A DNA stretch of 64,000 nucleotides, taken from Lichenicoccus sp965213775 (GTDB taxonomy: Bacteria; Pseudomonadota; Alphaproteobacteria; Acetobacterales; Acetobacteraceae). Both the position numbers and the translations under genes were made by a program. Of the stretch, positions 31,386 to 40,847 are shown in pieces (position 1 is the first letter of the stretch; each line of letters opens with the position of its first letter). The notes beneath the pieces are model-generated. The model was not told the origin of the DNA. It was given only the letters and a program-made list of their open reading frames with translations, and searched no databases. The stretch lies in the NCBI GenBank assembly GCA_965213775.1, contig CBDCAC010000004.1, positions 682,001-746,000 of the forward strand. The letters are read 5' to 3'.

Positions 31386-32237
31386 TCATGGCTTTCGCCA
31401 GGTAAATTGGGGCTCGTATCCCAGTCTGGCGCGGGCCTTCTCGATCGACAGCAAGGTCTCATTCGGGTTCCGGCCCGGCTTATACGACGTATCCGGATAA
31501 TGCGCGGCTACCAGCTCGTCGTTCGGTGTCGTCATCACACCGTCGCTGCTGGCGATGATGAAGATTTCGGCTCCGGTCGCCTGGAACTCGAGCGATTTGC
31601 GAACCGCCTGCGCACCGTCTCGTGCATCGATGTACGCCCACAGGTTCCATTTCCGGCTGCCTAGGTCATCCTCGAAACTCGGGAACCGTTCATAGTCTTC
31701 GGGCTCCATGACGTTCGAGAAGCGCAGGCCGATGATCTTCATCGAGGAGTCCCAGCGGCAATATTCGCGCGCCATCTCCTCCCCAAGATGCTTCGACAAC
31801 GAGTATACGCTCTCCGGGCGGCCGCGATACTCTTCGTCGACTGGGATATACGGCGGTGGGGTGTCGAACGGCAGACCCAGGACGGTCTCGCTGGAGGCCC
31901 AGACGACATTGTGAACACCCAGACGGCGCGCCGCCTCAAAGACATTGAACGTGCTGATCATGTTGATCTGGAACAGACGCCCGTTCGGTAACCGTCCTGG
32001 AGCCGGTATCGCGGCGAGATGAACCACCGCGTCGACGCTCCTGTAGCGATCATCAACTTGGGACATCGTCTCGAGGACCTGTCCCATATCTTCAACGTCC
32101 GTTTGAATGAACGGGCAAAGATCGTCCCGAGAAGGAACGGCGTCCACATTGATGACGGCATAGCCATGTTCGACTAAGTCGCGCACGACCGCTCGTCCGA
32201 GCTTGCCGCTGCCTCCGGTTACGACCACACGCTTCAT
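31386..32237 (-). CDS. NAD(P)-dependent epimerase/dehydratase (extended SDR)
   Basis: 283-residue nucleotide-sugar-type short-chain dehydrogenase. The Rossmann motif TGGSGKLG (8-15), VVHLAAIPAP, Ser in VWASSETVLG and catalytic Y-S-L-S-K are all present, so it looks functional. It resembles uronate/sugar dehydrogenases found in sugar-catabolic operons; the exact substrate is not predictable. It lies downstream of the aldo/keto reductase and Gfo/Idh genes on the same strand and is one of the few intact genes of the cluster. Confidence 0.82.
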   Translation of the reverse strand: MKRVVVTGGSGKLGRAVVRDLVEHGYAVINVDAVPSRDDLCPFIQTDVEDMGQVLETMSQVDDRYRSVDAVVHLAAIPAPGRLPNGRLFQINMISTFNVFEAARRLGVHNVVWASSETVLGLPFDTPPPYIPVDEEYRGRPESVYSLSKHLGEEMAREYCRWDSSMKIIGLRFSNVMEPEDYERFPSFEDDLGSRKWNLWAYIDARDGAQAVRKSLEFQATGAEIFIIASSDGVMTTPNDELVAAHYPDTSYKPGRNPNETLLSIEKARARLGYEPQFTWRKP

Positions 32238-32459
32238 CGATTACGCCCCCTATCCTGAAAAACGTCAGATCAACTCTGGCCGAGTCAGTCGTCTCGGATC
32301 TCCGTCGCCCCTGCCGAGACAGCTCAGGCCCACCTCCGGGAGAAACGCATCTTTCCGGAAACCAACGTCCGGATCGTCAGACTGCGGCGACAGCCGGCCG
32401 GCCCAACGGACGCGGGCAGACGGGAACGGATGCGTTCCGAGGCGGGACACGAACGCGAG

Positions 32460-33449
32460 CTACGGCGGCGCGATGCCGTCGATTCGCGCCAACTCCTCCG
32501 GCGAGAAGACTGGGTGCTGGAGTGCGGCGAGCGTGTCGTCGAGCTGCGCGACCGAGCGGGCGCCGACCAGTGCCGTCGTGACGGCCGGATCGCGCAGGAC
32601 CCAAGCGACGGCCATCTGCGCCAGGGTCTGGCCGCGTGCTTGCGCGAGTGCATTCAGCTGACCGATCCGCTCGACAACATCGTCCGACAAAGCGGAGGGA
32701 CGAAGCGATGACCCTCTGCTCGCCCTCGACCCCTCCGGGATGCCGTTAAGATACCTCGCGGTCAGGAGTCCCTGAGCGAGCGGCGAGAACACCGCACAAC
32801 CGACCCCACGTTCGGTCAGCAACGGAAGCAGGGCGGGTTCGATGTTCCTGTCGAACAGCGAGTAGCGCGGCTGGTGAACGAGACACGGCACGCCAAGATT
32901 GGCGAGCTCCGCCAACGCGGTCTCCGTTTCCGCTGCGTTGTAGGACGAGATACCCACATACAGCGCCTTGCCCTGCCGAACGACGTCCGCGAGTGCCCGC
33001 ATGCTCTCGCCGACCGGCGTCCTCGGATCAGGTCGGTGGTGATAGAAGATATCGACATAGTCGAGGCCCATCCGACGCAGACTCTGGTCAAGGGAGGCGA
33101 CCAGATACTTCCGCGAACCCCAGTTGCCATACGGGCCTGGCCACATGTCGTAGCCAGCCTTGCTGGAAATCACCAGCTCGTCGCGGAATGGCTTGAGGTC
33201 GGTTGCCAACACGCGCCCGAAATTCTCCTCGGCCGAGCCGTAGGGTGGTCCATAGTTATTTGCGAGGTCGAAGTGCGTAACACCCTGATCAAAAGCGTGC
33301 CGGATCACCGCACGGCCGGTTTCGAAGACGTCTGCGCCGCCGAAATTTTGCCAAAGCCCGAGTGCCACGACCGGCAGGTCCAGTCCGCTGCGGCCGCACC
33401 TCCTGTACGACATCCTCTCGTAACGGCTGCTATCCGGACCGAAAATCAT
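32460..33449 (-). CDS. Aldo/keto reductase (YghZ/MgrA-like)
   Basis: 329-residue NADPH-dependent reductase of the L-glyceraldehyde-3-phosphate reductase type. The catalytic tetrad context is visible: FDLANNYGPPYGSAE (Asp, Tyr), ELVISSKAG (Lys) and DIFYHHRPD (His). The C-terminal VTTALVGARSVAQLDD is the cofactor-binding region. The ATG at 33449 overlaps the stop of the Gfo/Idh pseudogene by 4 bases (ATGA); an internal ATG 12 codons later (MSYRRCGRSG) is an alternative start. It appears intact. Confidence 0.85.
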   Translation of the reverse strand: MIFGPDSSRYERMSYRRCGRSGLDLPVVALGLWQNFGGADVFETGRAVIRHAFDQGVTHFDLANNYGPPYGSAEENFGRVLATDLKPFRDELVISSKAGYDMWPGPYGNWGSRKYLVASLDQSLRRMGLDYVDIFYHHRPDPRTPVGESMRALADVVRQGKALYVGISSYNAAETETALAELANLGVPCLVHQPRYSLFDRNIEPALLPLLTERGVGCAVFSPLAQGLLTARYLNGIPEGSRASRGSSLRPSALSDDVVERIGQLNALAQARGQTLAQMAVAWVLRDPAVTTALVGARSVAQLDDTLAALQHPVFSPEELARIDGIAPP

Positions 33450-34699
33450 GCCTGCATCCTTGCCCAGAGATCCTTGATCCGCACCGACCGTGCCGTCTCG
33501 GCACTCTCGAGCGCCGCGAGTCCGGTCATCACCGACAGTATCCCATCGCGCAACTTGGCTCGCTGGAGCAGCGGGTCCGGCGTGTTCGGCGCGAACAACA
33601 GGTCACGCAGACGGCGGTCACCGCCGGAATGGCCGCCCTCTTCATGCGCCACGGTGATGATTTCGGTGCCGCCGAACGCGCGTGTCAGACGGATCTCGTC
33701 GCGGTTCGGTTCCTCCCAGAGTTGCTGCTCGTACTGGCGCAATTCGAGGCGTCCGTCGAGCCGGTTGAAGGCGATCGAATAACCTTCGATCGGGAGATAC
33801 GCAGAGCGAGTAGCTGACCATGACCCGGTTCTCGTAGCTGATCAGCGCTGCCATGGTGTCCGGGATGTCGATCTCCTCGCGGAACACGCAGGCATCGCGC
33901 GCGTAGCCGTCGGCGGCCTCCGGACCGACATACAGATGAGCGAAACGCGGGTGATCGCGGATGTCAACGTGGAACAGACACTCCTGCGCGTACGGACAGC
34001 TGCAGCAGATTTGCTCCGAAACGGCCTGGCGTCGCCGTAGCGCCATCGGGTTGCCTTGGCGAAGACCTCGCTCGGTGCATTGTCGAGATACCAGGCCAGC
34101 AGGTCGAAGTGATGCGTCGCCTCGTGCACAAACAGGCTGCCCGAGTGCTGCGCTGTCGCGTGCCAGCAGCGAAAATAGTCTGCGCCATGTTTCGTGTCGA
34201 GATACCAGTGGAAATCGACTGACGTGACGTTGCCGATCGCGCCCTCCGCGAGCAGGGACTTCATACGTGTCCCGGTAGGGCCGCAGCGATAATTGAAGGT
34301 GACATCGACGCGCCCGGTGCTGCGTCTCTCCGCATCGAGGATGATGCGGCATCCCTCGAGCGACGTGGTAAGCGGCTTCTCCGTGATCACGTCGACGCCG
34401 GCCGCGAGCGCGGTCGCGATCACCTGGGCCTTCGTGTCATCGCTCGTGCACACGACCAGCTTTTGCGGATGCACGGCGCGCAGCATCTCGTCGGGATCGG
34501 CGAAATCCGGGACCGAGGAGTTCAGCAAGGTCCAGGCTGCCTCCAAACGCAGGAGGTTGCTATCATGAAGCCCGACCAAGTCGACCAGCGGGCTCTGGTC
34601 CTTGAGTAGCTCCCGGGCCCACATCGAGGTGCCGCGATCACCGGTGCCGGCGAGAGCGATACGGCACTTGGCCGGCGGTTCAGCGGTGCTCACGCCCAT
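33446..34699 (-). pseudogene. Gfo/Idh/MocA family oxidoreductase, two compensating frameshifts
   Basis: An NAD(P)-dependent sugar oxidoreductase of about 417 residues. The N-terminal part has IALAGTGDRG, the signature EKPLTTSLEG and HHFDLLAWYLDN. Near 34010-34040 the frame shifts (to AVSEQICCSCPYAQEC and HPRFAHLYVGPEAADGY), and near 33800-33808 it shifts back to YLPIEGYSIAFNRLDG, ending WARMQA. First and last segments share one frame. Coding similarity persists throughout, so the damage is recent. It is the promoter-proximal gene of the minus-strand cluster, divergent from the sugar ABC transporter genes. Confidence 0.8.
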
Positions 34700-34730
34700 C
34701 TGCCAGTCCTATGCCACTCGTAAATTCCAC

Positions 34731-34755
34731 TGACACGTGCCAACGACACGTGTCA
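34731..34755. promoter_or_regulatory. Perfect inverted-repeat operator in divergent promoter region
   Basis: TGACACGTG-ccaacga-CACGTGTCA: two perfect 9-bp arms separated by 7 bases, each arm containing the palindrome CACGTG. It lies between the Gfo/Idh gene (minus) and the sugar permease gene (plus), where one repressor could control both transcripts. LacI- or GntR-type control is plausible from the context; no regulator gene is next to it. Confidence 0.65.
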
Positions 34756-34834
34756 ATGGGGGCTACGCAGCGAAAAGTCTGTGATTGGGAGGCGAGCCTT
34801 GGGCCATGCCAGTACCAATACCTCCAGTGGCACG

Positions 34835-35749
34835 ATGGCATTTCGGCCGCTCGCGAAGGCAGCATCCAGGTGGCGCCGTTTGGCACGAAGCGAAGCGGTG
34901 ATCGGTTCCCTATTCGCGGCACCGGCGCTGTTCGGGTTCAGCGTGTTCTACCTCTATCCGATCGTCCGCGTGTTCGGTTTCAGCTTGACCAATTGGAACC
35001 TGCTCCGCCCGGCGCGCTTCATCGGTCTCGCCAACTATCGTCATGCGCTCGTCGACCCGCGCTTCTGGCATTCTGCCTGGGTGACGCTCGCCTATGTGCT
35101 GTTCAACATCCCGCCGCAGACCGCCCTGGGGCTTGGGCTGGCCCTGTTGCTCGAGGCGATCGCAGCCTCAGTCCTGGTGCGCGCAATCATCCTGATGCCC
35201 TACCTGGTCTCGAGCGTCGTCGTGGCGATGATCTGGCTCTGGCTGCTCGACCCGCTGCTCGGGATCGCGGACGCGACCCTGGCACTCATCGGCGTGCCGC
35301 GACTGGGTTTCCTGTCGCAGCCGGCGACGGTCCTGGCCTGCCTCGCCGGCATCAACATCTGGCGCTATACCGGCTTCACCGCATTGCTATTTTCAGCCGG
35401 ACTTCGTGCCGTTCCCGGCGACCTCTATGAGGCGGCCAGGCTTACCGGGGCCGGTGCCTGGACCCGCTTCCGCTGCATCACATTGCCGCTGCTCCGGCCA
35501 GTCTTGGTCTTCGTGCTGGTTACTAGCGTCATCGGCTCGTTCCAGGTGTTCGACACCGTCGCGGTGACCACCCCGGGCGGTCCTGCGAACGCATCGCGCG
35601 TACTGGTCTGGTATATCTACCAGACTGGCTCCAGCTTCCTGCGCATGGTCTACGCGTCGGCGATGTCGTTGCTGTTGTTCGCCATACTGGTCGCCTTCAC
35701 CGTCATTCAGATGCGCCTGTTGCGCGCTGGTCACTCTGACCTCGGCTGA
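34835..35749 (+). CDS. Sugar ABC transporter permease (MalF/UgpA-like)
   Basis: 304-residue inner-membrane permease of the carbohydrate-uptake type 1 family. About six transmembrane helices are visible, and the cytoplasmic EAA loop is intact (YEAARLTGAGAWTRFRCITL). ATG 34835 (MAFRPLAKAAS) is the chosen start. Its stop overlaps the start of the second permease (TGATG). The gene is open, but its partner permease and binding protein are broken and no ATPase gene is nearby, so it probably has no function now. Confidence 0.8.
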   Translation: MAFRPLAKAASRWRRLARSEAVIGSLFAAPALFGFSVFYLYPIVRVFGFSLTNWNLLRPARFIGLANYRHALVDPRFWHSAWVTLAYVLFNIPPQTALGLGLALLLEAIAASVLVRAIILMPYLVSSVVVAMIWLWLLDPLLGIADATLALIGVPRLGFLSQPATVLACLAGINIWRYTGFTALLFSAGLRAVPGDLYEAARLTGAGAWTRFRCITLPLLRPVLVFVLVTSVIGSFQVFDTVAVTTPGGPANASRVLVWYIYQTGSSFLRMVYASAMSLLLFAILVAFTVIQMRLLRAGHSDLG

Positions 35750-36296
35750 TGCGTGACCGCCCGGTTTGCTTCCTGCTGCTGGCCCTATCGGTGGTGATCT
35801 CGCTGTTCCCGCTGTGGATAGCGGTGAAGACCAGTCTCATGCCGAGCCGCGCCTTGTTCAGCCACGCGGCTGAACTGTTTCCCTATCATCCGACGCTCTA
35901 CAACTTCCGCCGCGTGCTCGGCTTGGCGCCGGAAGCCGGCTCGATCGATTTCGCCACTATCCTGAGGAACAGCCTGGTCTTCACCGTGATCATCGTGACG
36001 ACGCAGACCTTCTTCTCGGCACTCGCCGCCTACGCCTTTGCCCGCCTGCGCTTCCCAGGTCGCGATCCGCTGTTCAACCTGATCATCTGCGGCAGCATGA
36101 TCCCGACGATCGTGCTCTTCATCCTGAACTTCGTGCTGATCAAGAACCTGGGATGGCTCGACACGATGGAGGGAATGGTCGCACCGTTCCTCTTCATGAC
36201 CCCTTTTTCGGTGTTCTTCCTACGCCAAGCCTGCTGCTGCTCTGCTTGTTCGGCAGGCAGATCATCGCCGCCCTGCAGGCGTCCGCTGTTCGGTGA
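35749..36296 (+). pseudogene. Sugar ABC transporter permease (MalG-like), internal deletion
   Basis: The N-terminal two-thirds of a MalG-type permease (four hydrophobic helices, ending TPFSVFFLRQ) is followed directly by the authentic C-terminal helix in another frame (LLLLCLFGRQIIAALQASAV, TGA at 36294-36296). The segment with the EAA loop, about 80-100 residues, is missing. Because that loop docks the ATPase, the protein cannot work. Read without the shift, the frame runs on to 36321 as non-homologous sequence. Confidence 0.75.
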
Positions 36297-36334
36297 GAAG
36301 CCCGGAAAACGGGCAAGATGAGGAAGGAAACGAC

Positions 36335-37247
36335 ATGACTCTACCATCTTCGGGAGGTGAGGCTGCTCGTCTCAGAGCCGTCAGTGTGTTCGGCGGCATC
36401 GCGGCCTGGCTCGGCGTCGCCGCGGCGCCGGTCCATGCAGCCAACGTCAACTGAGCTACTGGCTCTGGGACCCGCTCCAGCAGCCAGCCTATGCGGCCTG
36501 CATGAAAGCCTTCGAGCCGCTGCACCCGAACATCCACGTTTCCATGACCCAGATCAGCTGGGATATTTACTGGCGAGACTGACGACGGTGCTCGTGTCCG
36601 CGACGGCGCCTGGCGTGTTCACCGACCATCTCACACATTATCCGGAGTTCGTCGAAAATCAGCAGATCCTCGACATAGCGCCGCTGATCGCGCGTGATCA
36701 CGTCGATACCAGCGTCTACATGCCGGGGCTGCTGGCGCCCTGGAAGCACGAGAACCAGCAGTACGGGCTACCGAAGGACTGGGACACTATCGGTTTCGTC
36801 TAGAATCAGACCATGCTGAAGCAGGCCGGGATCGCGCCGGCCTCCCTGTCCAGCCTCACCTGGGATCCCCAGGACGGCGGCAGCTATGAACGGATGCTGG
36901 CCAAGCTGAGCGTCGACCGCTCAGGACATGATGCCACCCAGGCGGGGTTCAATCCCAACGGAGTGAGGCAGTATAGGCTCGTCATTGACAACACGACGCT
37001 CGATGCCTACGGCCAGACGACCTGGAGCGGCTTCGCAGTCTCTACCGGGTTTCACTACGACAACAGATTTTGGGGGATGAAGTGTTTTTACAATGATCCA
37101 CGGCTCGCCGAGACGCTTCGATGGATGGCCTGTCTCGGTCGCGGCATCGCCGTACCCCAGGATCAGACCGGGCGCGGCGCGGCGCTGAATATCTTCGCGG
37201 CCGGACGAGCCGCGACTATGATTACCGGATCCTGGCTCGCGCATTGA
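36335..37247 (+). pseudogene. Sugar ABC transporter substrate-binding protein, broken and truncated
   Basis: Remains of an extracellular solute-binding protein. The leader and signal peptide (ATG 36335, with AGGAAGGA upstream) are followed by a frameshift near 36449 before LSYWLWDPLQQPAYAACMKA. A second shift occurs after ISWDIYW (~36575). The next segment has APGVFTDHLTHYPEF, and an in-frame TAG at 36801 sits where Tyr is expected (DTIGFV-stop-NQTMLKQAG). The last segment ends at 37247 (MITGSWLAH), so roughly the C-terminal third is absent. It completes the wreck of this transport operon. Confidence 0.8.
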
Positions 37248-37406
37248 CTCACGACCCGATCGGCTTCGCTATGTCGTCGCCTGCCCACCAGCACGTGATA
37301 ATCCGGTTTATTGCGTGCAGTTCGCTATTGCTTGAATTAAATGTAGCCAAGTTTGATGAGTACGGACCCAGAAATCGGCTGAGACGCTCGTGCCCATCGT
37401 GCGATG

Positions 37407-38213
37407 CTATGCTGCGAGGAACCGGACGAGATAGGCGTTGACTTCGTCAGGTCTTTCAAGCGGAGCCATGTGCGAGGCGCCTGCGATCACGTGCATCTCG
37501 GCATCCGCGATGTTCTCCTTCAGCACATACGCCGCCGCCGGTGGTGAACTCGGATCGAACTCGCCCACCAGGATCAAGGTCGGGCACGCGATGCGGTGCA
37601 GCTCGGACACTAGGTCCAGTCCGGCGATCATGTCCCACATGGCGGCATGAACCATTGGATCGTCGGCCAGCAGCGTCTTGCTCACCCGGTCGATGAGGTG
37701 TGGCCGGTCACGCTCGGTCTCGGCCGTGAACCAGCGCTTGATCGTGGTGTCCAGCACCGCCTTCATTCCGGCCCGGCGCGCCGTCTCTGCCCGGTCCCGC
37801 ATTGCGGTTCGGGCCGGCTCCGCGAAGGCAGCGGCGGTGTCGATCAGGGTTAGCGAGCGGACTTGGTCGGGCTGCGCCAGGGTGAGGGCCTGGGAGATCA
37901 TGCCGCCAACCGACAGGCCAACTAGGTGGGCGGGGCCAACCTCCAGACGGTGGATCACCTGGCCGAGGCATCCGGCGGCCTTGTCCAGCGTCCAATCTGC
38001 CGGGGCCCCGGGCGTATGGCCGTGTCCAGGAAGATCGAAGGCGACCACGTCGTGCGTGCCGCGCAGCGCGTCGATTTGTCGGTCCCAGTAGCTCAGGTCG
38101 AGACCGACGGGGTGGACGAGGATGATGGGTGTGCCACCCCGCGGGCTGGTGCGCACCAAGTTGATCGGCCGGTCCACCCAATCGTGGCTCGGCATGGTCA
38201 TGGTCATGGTCAT
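37407..38213 (-). CDS. Alpha/beta hydrolase (3-oxoadipate enol-lactonase-like)
   Basis: 268-residue alpha/beta hydrolase. Motifs: VHPVGLDLSYWDRQ (oxyanion region), nucleophile elbow GLSVGGM, acid in VGEFDPSSPP and His in AGASHMAPLERPDE. The pattern resembles PcaD and related lactonases/esterases. The N-terminus is M-T-M-T-M-T-M from a tandem 6-bp repeat; the outermost ATG (38213) is chosen because GGAAGGA lies 7 bases upstream. It follows the CMD-family gene by 19 bases and shares a promoter region with the divergent LysR gene, so an inducible two-gene operon is likely. Confidence 0.82.
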   Translation of the reverse strand: MTMTMTMPSHDWVDRPINLVRTSPRGGTPIILVHPVGLDLSYWDRQIDALRGTHDVVAFDLPGHGHTPGAPADWTLDKAAGCLGQVIHRLEVGPAHLVGLSVGGMISQALTLAQPDQVRSLTLIDTAAAFAEPARTAMRDRAETARRAGMKAVLDTTIKRWFTAETERDRPHLIDRVSKTLLADDPMVHAAMWDMIAGLDLVSELHRIACPTLILVGEFDPSSPPAAAYVLKENIADAEMHVIAGASHMAPLERPDEVNAYLVRFLAA

Positions 38214-38232
38214 GGTCGTTCCTTCCACCGGA

Positions 38233-38763
38233 TCAGTGTTCCGTCGCCCAGTTGTCGGGAACCGGATCGAGCTCAACGTCGAGCGTGGCGAGCAGCCGAC
38301 CGACCATCAGGTAGTGGCCCACCAGCAAGATGACCGTGACCAGGTCGCGCGACGACAGCACGGCCCGCGCATCGTTGAACACGTCGTCCGGCACGCGAGG
38401 CGCGGCCACGCACCCCTCCGCGAAGGCAAGCGTGGCTGCCATGGTTGGCGGCAGCGTCGCAATGTCGCCGTTCTCGATGGCGGCGATGATCGCCGGGTTC
38501 AGGCCAGCCTTCCCGGCCTGCCCGAGATGCTGCATCCGCTCGTAGGCGCTGCCCGTGAGCGCCGCGATGCGGAGGATCACAGCCTCGCGCAGGGCGGGAT
38601 CAAGGCCGGACGCTCGGAGCGCGTTCGCCAGGTTCGGCAGGGCGCCGGCGAGGCGGTCGTCGGCCAGCAGCAGGGCTCGCGACAGGTTGGACGGGAAGCG
38701 GGCATACTGGGCACGCTGCTCAGCGGTCATGTCCTCGGTGCGGATGAGTGAGATGCGGGGCAT
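38233..38763 (-). CDS. Carboxymuconolactone decarboxylase family protein
   Basis: 176-residue helical protein of the CMD/AhpD-like superfamily. The core shows LREAVILRIAALTGSAYERMQHL. The CxxC pair of AhpD peroxidases is absent, so a 4-carboxymuconolactone-decarboxylase-like or stress-related role is more likely than peroxidase activity. The ATG at 38763 has GGAG at good spacing; upstream in-frame codons look non-coding. It is first of a two-gene operon with the lactonase-like hydrolase. Confidence 0.82.
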   Translation of the reverse strand: MPRISLIRTEDMTAEQRAQYARFPSNLSRALLLADDRLAGALPNLANALRASGLDPALREAVILRIAALTGSAYERMQHLGQAGKAGLNPAIIAAIENGDIATLPPTMAATLAFAEGCVAAPRVPDDVFNDARAVLSSRDLVTVILLVGHYLMVGRLLATLDVELDPVPDNWATEH

Positions 38764-38854
38764 GATATCTCCGGGAGACGACTGTTGATCGCCGCTTGTC
38801 GGCAAGCTTGACGGGAGATGAGGTCGTCGGCGCACGACATAATGGTGGCTTTTC

Positions 38855-38868
38855 TACAAGGGCTTGTA
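38855..38868. promoter_or_regulatory. Putative LysR-type binding site
   Basis: TACAA-gggc-TTGTA, an inverted repeat with T and A at the outer ends (T-N12-A), lies 31 bases before the LysR start and 92 bases before the CMD start in their shared intergenic region. Position and symmetry fit a LysR-type regulator site; the spacing is one base longer than the textbook T-N11-A. Confidence 0.45.
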
Positions 38869-38898
38869 AGTCGAGCTACATGATCGTTCGATGTGGTC

Positions 38899-39813
38899 AT
38901 GCTGTCCGCCAGCGAGTTCAACCAGGTGCGTGCCTTCATCGCCGTCGCCGAAACCCTGAGTTTCACCAGGGCGGCGGCACAGCTGGGCGTGTCGCCTTCG
39001 GCGCTCAGCCAAGTCGTCCGCGCCCTGGAGGCGCGGATCGGCACGCGGCTGCTCAATCGTACGACGCGCAACGTTTCTCTGACGGAAGCTGGGGATACCT
39101 TGCTGGCCGGTGCGCGACCGGCGGCGATGGAGCTGGGCGCCGCTCTGCTCCAGGCCGGCGGAGAACGGGACCAGCCGAAGGGCCTAGTCCGCGTCCACTG
39201 CTTCCGGCGGGCGGCCTGGCTATTCCTGGCGCCCATGTTGCAGGCTTTCGCGGCCGCTTACCCCTCCGTCATCCTGGATGTCACGTCGGACGACATCGCG
39301 GCTGACCTGATCACCGGAGGCTATGATGCCGCCATCCGCATCGGCGAGGTGATTGACCAGGACATGGTCGCGGTGCGGCTCGGGCCGGATATGCGACAGA
39401 CCGTCGTCGCCGCTCCGACCTACCTGTCGCACCATGATAAACCAGCGACGCCGCGCGACCTGGAGCGGCATCGTTGCATCCGCTGGCGTTGGCCGGGGCG
39501 CCAGGAGCCCGAACCGTGGGAGTTCTGGGAGAATGGGCGGCGGTTCGCCGTGATGGTGAATGGCCCCTTGATCGTGAGCGACAGGGACCTGGAAACACAG
39601 GCGGCCCTGGACGGCGTCGGGCTCGCCTGCACCAAGGCCGAACGGGTGGCCTCCTACGTGTCGAGCGGCCGGCTCGTCCCGGTCTTGGACAGCTGGGTGA
39701 TGCCGTTCGCCGGCTACTTCCTCTGCTACCCGCGGCAGCGGCACATGGCGCCGGCACTGCGAGCCTTCATCGACTGCCTTAATGCCGGCCGTTCCGGCCA
39801 GACCGCTGCCTGA
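38899..39813 (+). CDS. LysR-family transcriptional regulator
   Basis: 304-residue LTTR. The N-terminal winged HTH (residues 1-65) includes FIAVAETLSFTRAAAQLGVS and LSQVVRALEARIGTRLLNR; the rest is the periplasmic-binding-protein-like effector domain. ATG 38899 (MLSASEFNQ) is preferred; a GTG lies two codons upstream. It is divergent from the CMD/hydrolase pair and most likely regulates that pair in response to an aromatic or lactone metabolite. Confidence 0.88.
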   Translation: MLSASEFNQVRAFIAVAETLSFTRAAAQLGVSPSALSQVVRALEARIGTRLLNRTTRNVSLTEAGDTLLAGARPAAMELGAALLQAGGERDQPKGLVRVHCFRRAAWLFLAPMLQAFAAAYPSVILDVTSDDIAADLITGGYDAAIRIGEVIDQDMVAVRLGPDMRQTVVAAPTYLSHHDKPATPRDLERHRCIRWRWPGRQEPEPWEFWENGRRFAVMVNGPLIVSDRDLETQAALDGVGLACTKAERVASYVSSGRLVPVLDSWVMPFAGYFLCYPRQRHMAPALRAFIDCLNAGRSGQTAA

Positions 39814-39856
39814 CGTCGGAGCGTGTCTAATGGTGGGACAGGCATTCTATTAAGAG

Positions 39857-40833
39857 CTACACCCTGATCTGCTCGACCTCGTCGAGGCTGATCTCGTCCC
39901 GCCGGCGGTCGTAGAGCTGGGTGGTGCGGGTGCTGGCATGGTTGGCCATGGCGGCCGCGTTCTCCAGCGTGCCCCCGTTCTTGAGGTAGGCGGTGATCCC
40001 GGTCGCCCGGAAGCTGTGGTTGCCGATCCGGGTGCCGATGCCGGCGGCGAGCGTGCGCCGCTGCACCATGAGGTAGGCGTTGGCCTGGGGCAGGGGGGTG
40101 CGGCTCAGCCGCCCGGTGCCGCGGCCGATGGTCCGGAACAGTGGTCCCTTCGGGTCTTGGGCGATCCCGGTCCCCTCCAGGTAGACCTCGAGCGTGTGAT
40201 GGCACGGCATCTCGTGCCGCTTGCCGCCCTTCTCGCGCAGCCGCACCCACAGCCGGCGGTTCTGCACGAAGACGTCCTCCACCCGCATGGCCAGCGCCGC
40301 CCCGATCCGCGCGAAGCTGTAGACCATCAGCGCGATCAGCGCCGGTCCCGCAGCCCAATCGGCGTGGAGACGTCGATGCTGTCGAGCAGCTGGCGGGCCT
40401 CGAGCGGATCCAGCACCGGCGTCTTACCCTTGCGCACGCTGTGCGCCGGCCCGCGCACTGAGGCGGCCGGGTTGGTCGGTGTCACTTGGCTAGTGACCAG
40501 CCAGTCGAACAGGTGGTGGATGGCCGCCAGGCGCAGCTTCACGGTCGGTGCCGAACGCTCGCGGGTCTGCAGCTCGATCCAGCTTGCCACATGCAGCGGC
40601 TGCACCGCGGTGATCGAGGGCACCCCGGCAGCTTCGCACCAAGTCAGGAAGTCGCTGACCGCTCGGGCGTAGGCCCGCCGCGTGTGTGGATTGCGGATCG
40701 TCGAGGCGAAAAATTCTAGGAAGTGAATGCCGGCACGCTCGCCGCCAGCCGTGATGAGGGCGGGCAGCTTCATGCCGTGATGGGAAACCAGATTCCGGTT
40801 GGCGTTCTGCGCGCCGGCACTGGCGATGCTCAT
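39857..40833 (-). pseudogene. Tyrosine recombinase/integrase, single-base frameshift
   Basis: About 325 residues of a phage-type integrase in two frames. The N-terminal SAM-like/core-binding part ends IGLRDRR then TGA (~40336); the catalytic domain resumes one base off as ALIALMVYSFARIGAAL. Loss of one G in CGGGACCGGCG explains the shift. The catalytic residues are all present: Arg in SFARIG, HSFR, the NHAST His and the nucleophile Tyr in TTQLYDRR. The mutation may therefore be recent. Position beside ccdAB and the defence genes suggests it once mobilised this island; no attachment site is recognised. Confidence 0.8.
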
Positions 40834-40847
40834 GCGGGTGAGTCCGC

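Noticed and set aside
38193..38213. Phase-variable repeat at the hydrolase start
   Set aside because: The unit is 6 bp, so copy-number change cannot switch the reading frame; kept only as a possible translation-tuning note.
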